From: Ceraceosorus guamensis
Taxonomy: Eukaryota; Basidiomycota; Exobasidiomycetes; Ceraceosorales; Ceraceosoraceae
Direction of reading: 5' to 3'
Assembly (NCBI RefSeq): GCF_003144195.1
Contig: NW_020290022.1
Coordinates: 186,001-250,000, forward strand
Length of the DNA stretch: 64,000 nucleotides
The notes below the pieces were generated by a model. The model had not been told where the DNA came from. It made no database searches and was given only the letters and a program-made list of their open reading frames with translations. The position numbers were made by a program, and so were the translations under genes. Below are positions 57,368 through 64,000 of the stretch, piece by piece; position 1 is the first letter of the stretch, and each line of letters opens with the position of its first letter.

Positions 57368-58136
57368 CCACAAGAAAGGTACTCACAGTGGTCATCCGTA
57401 TCCTACCAGCAAGCATTTTGACTGTGCCTAGCTCCTTCAACACCCTCTGCAAGACATCGCTACCCCTCAAAAGCCTCAGTCTGGCCGCTCTCGCTCTCTC
57501 CGAGTCCGGCCCTAGTTCCTGCGAAGCGGTAGCCTGCTCCGAATGAGCGTTGGAAAGATGCTGCAGCAGCTCGTCAAACAAGCCTTCCCAGTGTGTGGGG
57601 TAGTCATGCCTTGCTATCCTATTGATGGACACTGCAGCATGCAGAGCGATCTGTTGTGTGTGTGTGTGTATGCATGTTGGAGAAGCTGATCAGAAAGTGC
57701 GGCATCTCCGGGCTAACCCAGCATCCACCGATCGACCTACAGTCCTATGAGGTTCGTTCAGACAGTCCCACAACTTGCTCCTCAACCTCTGCTTCTCTTC
57801 TTGCGGGATGGTGACGGTGGTGCGATTGACCATTCTGCTCCTCCAAAACCTGTCCACTCCATTTTTGAATCGGATCATGGCCACTTGTCTAACAGCCAAT
57901 ATCTGAGCCTCTTCATCAGTCCCACCATATGCCACCGCATTACCATCCAGCCTCAAACGATTCGTCGAACCTGCTGTTCCTCTGGAGAATGCAATGTGCA
58001 AGAATAAACCCCAGATGCTGGGATCGGAGGATTCCCACATTTCTAATTGCTCCGAGGCCAAATTCAGCCGACTGCGATCGGTAGAGGTGCCGTGCTGCAG
58101 TACTAACACCAGCGAATCGTACGTCAGCAGAACCAT
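54273..58136 (-). CDS. KAP120: Importin-beta family karyopherin (Kap120/importin-11 type)
   Basis: Seven exons (57742-58136 less one base at the donor, i.e. ending 57741; 57387-57650; 55580-57256; 55322-55516; 55048-55248; 54610-54971; 54273-54537) give 1119 aa. Near the N-terminus is an importin-beta N-terminal domain: EAQILAVRQVAMIRFKNGVDRFWR (shown here in two parts, AQILAVRQVAMIRFKN and GVDRFWR), EEKQRLRSKLWDCLNE. It continues with SINRIARHDYPTHWEGLF and DVLQRVLKELGTVKMLAGR, whose wording fits Kap120/importin-11 best. The remainder is helical HEAT-repeat sequence without other domains. Such proteins carry cargo through nuclear pores with Ran-GTP; Kap120 imports ribosome-assembly and cell-cycle factors. 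The acceptor of exon 3 is the second of two candidates, because the first leads at once to a stop. Kap120 versus Kap paralogues is not certain. Confidence 0.82.
57319..57364. repeat. (CT)n microsatellite in karyopherin intron
   Basis: About 46 bases of pure CT in the second intron of the minus-strand karyopherin gene (57257-57386), so it is transcribed as GA. A (GT) run at 57654-57669 in its first intron reads as (AC) just before the acceptor. Confidence 0.95.
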
Positions 58137-58518
58137 GATGACAACGGTGGTCGGTACACCCGGCTGCTGGAGTCACAACTTTTGAGGCGGCGAGAGAACG
58201 CGTCCAAGGGGCGGCAAAAGTGCCAGTAGCAACGTTCTGCTAAGCCCTTTGTGGAGCGAGGCAGACCAAGAGTCGAGCTGGGCCGAGCAGAGTGAAGTCG
58301 CGTGGAGGTGGAATGGTGGAGGGTATGTAAGAGCAAGGATAGAGGCGAGGCAATCGTCACGCGACCGGCCGCTCCCAGTCTACTCGATCGTGTGCACCAA
58401 AGTCATCCTCTTCCTTGTCACCGGAAGAGCTCACCCGCGAGGAGGATGATCGCGAAGCATGCAAGAGTCCTAGCTAGCTCTGCACGCCGACCGACTCTCT
58501 TCTGCTCTTAGCGCCTGC

Positions 58519-58700
58519 ATTCGTGATTCACGATGTACACATGCATCGACGCTGCATGCAGCAGCAGCAACACAGCAGAAGAAAGAGTTGTCGATTGACT
58601 CAGATTCTTGATTCACATTCGCCTGATTCACTCGATCACATTTGATTCGTGATTCAAAGTTCAGCACGATTCACATTCACATTCACGATTGACGATGCGG
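58519..58700. repeat. Cluster of ATTCACGATT-type words
   Basis: Within 180 bases there are CATTCGTGATTCACGATG, GATTCTTGATTCACATTCG, TGATTCACTCGATCACATTTG, GATTCGTGATTCAAAG, CACGATTCACATTCAC and ATTCACGATTGACGATG. Words occur in both orientations, some back to back as imperfect palindromes, with no fixed period. Confidence 0.7.
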
Positions 58701-60049
58701 AAGCAAGAGCATTTTGTATATATATATAGCAGGGCAGCACAGCCAAACAAGGCGCCCCGTGCGCGCGCTCCCTTTGATCTTGTATTCACGATTGCATCCA
58801 CATCAACATGCGCAACATCGGCAGCATGCACTCACCGACTGATCATGGCCGCCACGCACAAGATGCTGGCGTAGGTGATGTGATGCTCATCCGCTCCGCG
58901 TCTTCGCGGGCCAGCCTCCTACGTGGGTCATTCAGGAGTCACGAGTAGTCGTGATTGCGGTGCTGATTGGGATTGCTACGTACGTGCGAAGTCTGCGTGC
59001 GACCTGATAGATACATGCGGTGTACCGCAGGTATATATAGCGAATCGAAGATCCTTTCAGGTTACGCCACACCTCCTTATGGGCGGAGACTCGACTATTT
59101 TCCATTCTGATTAGACCTCTGCAGTGGTCAAGGGTCGTTCTGTCTGCTCGAGTAGCCGCGCCAGAGCCATAGCCTTGTGTGACGTCAAGCATTGGGCAGG
59201 GCAGCTTACTGCGCCGGACTGTACAAGGTTCACCGGTAGCGCAGTCTGTGAATGGTCGAAATGGTATAGAACGGCAAGTATGTATACCTGCTGAGGGCAA
59301 CAAGACGCTCTACGACCACCTCTCACAATGGCAACAAGCACAGCGGACCGGGATTGGCCGGCAGTGAATCACTTATTTGAATGCATGGCGCTAGACTGCT
59401 CCTGATCCGATCGCATGCGATGGCTGAGTATAGGATTGAGATGCCAAGCACAGATATACCGTGTATATATGGATCGAGCATCTCACCTCGACCCATCAAT
59501 AAAGACTCTTGGCTGGTCTCACCTTGCGCCATTGGTGACTCTTGAGTCATCAATCATTGACGATTCCTACCAAATCTCATTCAGATTCAAGATTTACAAC
59601 AATCGCTCCGGCATCTCTCGATCGCAAGACTCATCGTGATTGCTTAAGATCGCATGCAGGCCATGCAGCCGATCAGTCAAGACTCATGCGGACGCTTCAT
59701 CGTCGGTACTTATACAATGATAGGTACATGTATAGCTGATTCGATGCGGTGCAGGCACGATGTATACAGCAACTTCGAGCCTTTCAAAGTCACTACGGAC
59801 CTCTGAGTCTCAAGTCGAAGACTTGTCACGACGCTTGAACAACCCAAGCAGGTTCTCGATTCACGTCCTTGTGTTATTCTATTTCCACTTCAGACGTTGG
59901 GATCGCGGTGAGTCGATGCAGAGATGCGTTTGGTGGTCGCATGGTCTACGAGGCGGTCGTCCGCAGAAGCAGCCTATAGCTCGGGATGATGAATTTCCGA
60001 GTCACAAGTCACGAGCGAAGAGTGTTGTCGGAAAGCGAACACGCCAAAT

Positions 60050-60095
60050 GACGTGAATCGTGAATCGAAACGAATCAAGAGTCAGCATTTTGATT
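60050..60095. repeat. Second cluster of GTGAATCGTGAATC words
   Basis: ACGTGAATCGTGAATCG is followed by AACGAATCAAGAGTCAGC and TTTTGATTCGTGG, the same degenerate word family as at 58.5 kb, mainly in the opposite orientation. Confidence 0.65.
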
Positions 60096-61063
60096 CGTGG
60101 TCTCTGCAAGCTCGAGAGGCAATTTGTGAGGCCCGCAAGCTTGCATTCAAATTCAAGACTACTTTTTGACTCGTCACTCTCTAAAATCGGTTTGAATGAC
60201 TGCTCTCCGCAAGAACAACCAACACCTTGCGCGATGCGCGAAAGTGCTTGAGTCACGTGTTTGTCCGTACGTCTCTCCAGCAAATAAGCTGCATCAGCGC
60301 GGGCGCTTGGGTATGCACTCAAGACTTCGCGGTATACGTGCTGCTGCGTGGGCGTCTTGTGGTGCGAGCAGCAGCATGCAGCGAGACGTGCGTGCAGCAG
60401 GCGGTGACGCCCACCAGCAGCAGCATGCCGGCAAAGCGTGGAAGAGACGACCACAGACCGCGGTCGATCAAGCTGCATATAGAATCACGCGAATATCCAG
60501 CCATTGTGATAACTTCAAGAATTCAAGTTTGCTTCCTCACACTACACGGCGACATTCGCAAACGATCATGGTCATTCGCGGTCGTCTTCTCTCGTTCCTC
60601 TGATAGACACAATACTTTTTGAAGCTCATCGTCTCCAGTGCAAGCACCACATCGGTCTTGGTGTGCACGATTGTCAGTGGGTCCAAGAACTGCGCACGCC
60701 CGTCCGACCCATCGCGGCCAGCATACTCATTCAGACCGAGTGACTCCACGCTAGCATATACTGGACAAGTCATCGCGATTGTTTTTGAACGGGAAAGAAG
60801 AAAAGACGCACCGCGGGTCGAAGCGCCAGCGCGAACGAGACAATTTCATTTGCCGCAGATTCCGCCCGACTGCGCCAGACTACTACTGAAACGCAGCGTC
60901 GACTTTGCTGTGAGAGCAAGCAAGCACCCGTCGCCTCTTCTGCCAGAACATCGACCCCACAGTATTGCATCCGAACACCACCGGTAAATCTGCCACTGCC
61001 TGAACGAAGGGCTTCAGACAAAGGACACATAAGCCCCTCGCATTGCACGCACGCGCTGCAGTC

Positions 61064-62593
61064 ATGTCGGACAGAGATCTATTCCTTGCGTATGGTGAGT
61101 GTAGGCTCGTATCGCTTCCTGTACAGTCCAATCAGCATTCGGACTGAACACTCAACGCTCTACACAGGGGCTCTAATGGCCGGAGCTCTAGTGCCAATCT
61201 ATCACGGCTCATTCGCATCTCTGCCGCCATCCAAGGCGCCCAAGTCCAAGGCGATCAAAGATGCTGCAGACGCTTCGGACTCTGATGTAGATGACGATGA
61301 GGACCAAGAAGGTCTGCACACCGAGACTCTTACCTCTGAAGAAGCTTGGATGTTCCCCGTGCTCGGTAGCGCCGTGCTCCTCAGCATGTATCTCGTATTC
61401 AAATATGTGGACAAGAAGTACGTCGATCTGGTACTTGGCGCCTACTTTGGAGTTGTGGGTGGTCTGGCGGTGTGGAAGGTAAGCGCCCGTCGCGACGAAA
61501 GCAGGTCACGGTCACGCCGCTAGTTTGCAGCTCGTCGCGTCGGAGATGACTGACATTCTCCCACCAACGTTTCAGACTTTCGGCGCCATCGCCAAAGGTG
61601 TTCTCGGCAAGGCAATTTGGAATAACTTTACTTCCTATAAACTCAGAGTCAATCGCTCGGCTGGCGCTAGCAAGCAAGGTTCGAATGTCAAGACACGCTC
61701 GCAAAGCAAGAAGGACAAGGAAGGCGAGGGTGAGTCCGAGCAAGCAAACGATGCGACTCTGCGGGGTGCCCAGACCGCTCACCATGCACTCGTGACTTGC
61801 TCTGCCGAACAGAAATCTTTGTCGGACGCCTTTCCATCCTGCAGCTACCCTTGCTGGCGCTGAGCGGCATCATCGTCGGCCTCTACCTTTGGACGCGTCA
61901 TTGGGCTCTATCCAACATTCTCGCTCTCTCGCTCTCCCACAATGCCATTTCCCTGATGGCATTGGACTCTTTTCGAACGGGCTCCATCATGCTTGGCGGT
62001 TTGTTCCTCTACGACATCTTCTGGGTCTTTGGCACCGACGTCATGGTCAGTGTGGCGCGAGGCTTCGATGGGCCCATCAAGATTGTCTGGCCGAAAAATT
62101 TTGTTCAGGGAGTGTGGGAGATTGCTAGCGGCGCTCCTCAGCCCAAGTGGCAGTTGACGATGCTTGGACTTGGGGACATTGTAATTCCCGGTGAGCAGGA
62201 TTCGTGGCGTGATAGTGTGCGACCGTCGCGCAGAGGATCTTGGCTCAATCGGCATGTTGCGTTTTCACAGGCATCTTTATCGCCCTGGCTCTCCGCTTCG
62301 ACCTGCAGCAGCACCGAGCACAGAACCCGACAAGCCGAACGCGCACGCATTTTGCGCGCCCTTACTTTGTCGCATGCCTAACGGCCTACATCCTCGGCCT
62401 CTCCACGACTATGGGAGTCATGCACTTCTTCCAAGCTGCTCAACCTGCCCTGCTATACCTCTCTCCGGCTTGCGTCGGAGCCATCCTGGGGACGAGCTTG
62501 GTCAAGGGAGAGTTTAGCAAGGTTTGGAACTGGACGGATGAGAGCGATGAGGAGCGCGAGAAGAGGGAAAAGGAGGAGAAGAAAGAAAAGTAA
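61064..62593 (+). CDS. SPP: Signal peptide peptidase (intramembrane aspartyl protease)
   Basis: Five exons (61064-61094, 61168-61478, 61576-61729, 61813-62190, 62271-62593) give 398 aa. The catalytic aspartates are in LFLYDIFWVFGTDVM (about 233) and MLGLGDIVIPG (about 287), the latter split by the last intron, and the PAL motif is QPALLYLSP (about 350). These define the presenilin-like A22B family; nine membrane segments are expected. The enzyme cleaves signal-peptide remnants and some tail-anchored or misfolded proteins in the ER membrane, and in fungi processes SREBP-type regulators with the Dsc complex. An acidic loop (DASDSDVDDDEDQEG) lies after the first helix. The C-terminus is Lys/Glu-rich and ends KKEKKEK-like, compatible with ER retrieval by a lysine signal. 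First exon is 31 nt. Confidence 0.95.
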
Positions 62594-63320
62594 AAGTAAA
62601 AGAGAGAGCGAACGTGTAAAAGAGCGGCGGTGCTAAGGCAGCTGCGAGGGTTGATAGGAGTGCTGCATCGCCCGTCTTGGGCATGGGCCAAAGAAAGGCG
62701 CTACGGCCCAAGAAGTTCTTGGAGGTTTTTATCTCTTTTTACAAGATCAATACGAGTGCAATACACTGCTGCGCTGCTTGCCGTATCAACTCGTCCACGT
62801 TCCTGCTTGACATAAGACCAGCCGTGGCCCCTGCACAGGCCCGGTTGCAGGTCGCCCTCTGCGCATCTCCGCCCGTCACGAATCAGTCATGAGGCTTGCC
62901 AGTGAGACTCGGATTGGCATCGAGAGCGCTCAAAAGGACTATACAGGATCCGTGTCTTGAAACAAATTGAATGAATGTGAACGGTGCATGATCGATGAGC
63001 AGGTGACGGGATTCAGTCACGTGATGCATTATCAGTCTTGCACCAAAAGTCACGAGTTCGAGTCTGAGTCGTGAGTCAAGAGTCAAGTCACGAAGTCGAA
63101 TTTTGAGTGCAAGTCATTTAGTGCGCGTCAAACGTGCTTCTTGCACCCGACGACGTATCACACTCGTGAATCTCTCGCTCCCAGCCTCCAGCTGTCCTTA
63201 TACGACCTTGCCTGAAGGATGGCAAGCCAATCTCTCGGCTTTACCGCTCAGACCGTGGATGTGAAGATGACTTGAGAAGCCAGAGAGCCAGAAAAGCAGT
63301 GAGGAAGAGAACGTCGAGTG
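62594..63320. other. Intergenic, with GAGTCA/TCACGA words
   Basis: 727 bases between two plus-strand genes. Words of the intergenic family cluster at 63011-63098 (ATTCAGTCACGTGATG, AAAGTCACGAGTTCGAG, GAGTCGTGAGTCAAGAGTC, AAGTCACGAAGTC). No frame of its own. Confidence 0.5.
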
Positions 63321-64000
63321 ATGAATAGGTGCCCAGCCATGTTCATCGCCAAAATCCCCTACCGAGCGTCGTTCGGTCGTGCCTTGGATGCTTTGTGGTC
63401 GACGACACGCAGATCAGAAGCAATCGTACGTTCGCACGGGCAGCGCTCACCAATGCGAGCTTCGTCGAGCGCGGGCCGGCCAGAGCCGGACGAGACGCTC
63501 TTACCAGAAGAAGACTTTTCAACGCACAAATTTCCAGCATTGGGTCTAGACGGGGTGTATGCGTCCAAACGGGCACGCGCAGAGTCGCGCGCGGAGTTGA
63601 AAGATGCGGAGAAGGCGAAACACTTGAGAATACAGCGTTACTCGGTCACGCGATATTTTGAAGAAAACTGGAGCGGTAATGGTGCTCCATGCGCAAGCTC
63701 AGACGAATGCACACCTCTCCATTCGAGTCAGGAGGCCGACGCACAGCAACGGCAAGGCAGCACTCCTCGCCAGCGACGAGGCCGGACAGTCAGAATCGAC
63801 GCTGTGCCCTTTGGACAAGTCACGTTGCATCTAAACAGGTTTGCGCGCGGAGGCGACGGCATGGAGAAAGATCGAGAGTATCCTAGCTACCTTCCTTGGC
63901 CTCCCGACATTGCGTGGGCTACTGGAAAGCTGATGAGACAGTACGAAGCTTTCAAGAGGGCCAGAGAGGGAAAAGATGTGAATGATTCGCCTCTACTTAG
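63321..64000 (+). CDS. Unknown protein, 5' part, running off the right edge
   Basis: From ATG 63321 (a second ATG is in frame at 63339) one frame stays open to the last base of the window, at least 226 codons. The second Met gives MFIAKIPYRASFGRALDALW followed by TTRRSEAIVRSHGQRSP: basic, no acidic residue apart from one Asp and one Glu, and able to form an amphipathic helix. This resembles a mitochondrial targeting sequence. The rest has GEDF-like EEDFSTHKFPALGLDG, a charged helix (AELKDAEKAKHLRIQRY), RYFEENWSGNGAP, a low-complexity Gln/Arg part, VRIDAVPFGQVTLHLNRFAR and REYPSYLPWPPDIAWATGKL. Composition is protein-like throughout and not repetitive. I do not recognise the family; the end and any introns lie outside the window. 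Confidence 0.6.
   Translation, partial: MNRCPAMFIAKIPYRASFGRALDALWSTTRRSEAIVRSHGQRSPMRASSSAGRPEPDETLLPEEDFSTHKFPALGLDGVYASKRARAESRAELKDAEKAKHLRIQRYSVTRYFEENWSGNGAPCASSDECTPLHSSQEADAQQRQGSTPRQRRGRTVRIDAVPFGQVTLHLNRFARGGDGMEKDREYPSYLPWPPDIAWATGKLMRQYEAFKRAREGKDVNDSPLL

Larger units (their letters stand above)
58137..61063. promoter_or_regulatory. Divergent 2.9 kb region rich in TCACGA words
   Basis: This separates the karyopherin and signal peptide peptidase start codons. No protein-like frame is visible. It carries AT dinucleotide runs (58717-58729, 59032-59040 and 59461-59469) and many words of the TCACGA/TCGTGA family, densest at 58519-58700 and 60050-60110. GC content appears lower than in genic DNA. 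It may contain promoters, non-coding transcripts or a replication-associated element; none can be shown from sequence alone. Confidence 0.5.

Noticed and set aside
58137-61063. Centromere or subtelomere
   Set aside because: AT runs and repeated words are present, but there is no telomere repeat, no long satellite and genes lie on both sides. Nothing distinguishes it from an ordinary long divergent gap.

Overview
The window is a piece of nuclear genome from a filamentous or dimorphic fungus. Almost every gene is split by short GT-AG introns (about 55-140 nt), base composition is moderately GC-rich, and the gene set is fungal: Smc5/6 Nse3, a Rck2/Srk1-type kinase, Mad2, EMC10, a Ste14 methyltransferase, a Ycf1-type vacuolar ABC pump, an Adp1-type ABCG, Nop16, XAP5/FAM50, Arl8 and signal peptide peptidase. 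Intron density (3-8 per gene), tiny first exons and intergenic words built on TCACGA/TCGTGA suggest a basidiomycete, most likely of the smut lineage (Ustilaginomycotina). That placement is inference; no marker gene or rRNA is present. One 20-nt run of N shows this is an assembled contig.

Layout, left to right. 0-9 kb: 3' part of a possible Tim17/22/23-family gene (+), a small unknown protein (-), a small secreted protein (-), NSE3 (-), a GPI-anchored surface protein (+) and dephospho-CoA kinase CAB5 (-). 10-18 kb: a 520-aa unknown membrane protein (+), the kinase srk1/RCK2 (-) and a 2.6 kb gene-free stretch. 18-29 kb: a DapA/HOGA-family aldolase (-), EMC10 (+), MAD2 (-), an RRM/SR-like protein (+), a Nit-type amidase (+) and STE14 (-). 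29-45.6 kb: a Ycf1-type ABCC transporter, a long-chain alcohol oxidase, an amino-acid permease and NOP16, all +, with a 3.2 kb gap before the permease. 47-58 kb: XAP5 (-), ARL8 (+), an Adp1-like ABCG (+) and a Kap120/importin-11-like karyopherin (-). 58-64 kb: a 2.9 kb gap, signal peptide peptidase (+), and an unrecognised open frame running off the right edge.

For the multi-exon genes I chose donors and acceptors so that reading frame and family motifs are kept across every junction; total exon lengths divide by three. There is no gene cluster: these are dispersed housekeeping functions (ER membrane insertion and proteolysis, transport, checkpoint and chromosome maintenance, ribosome and splicing factors). 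I saw no transposon, rRNA, tRNA or CRISPR signal.

I found no convincing undescribed multi-gene system. The most unexplained structure is the degenerate TCACGA/TCGTGA word family that fills the gene-free stretches. The best lineage-specific proteins are the small secreted protein at 1.6-2.3 kb, the 520-aa membrane protein and the edge ORF.
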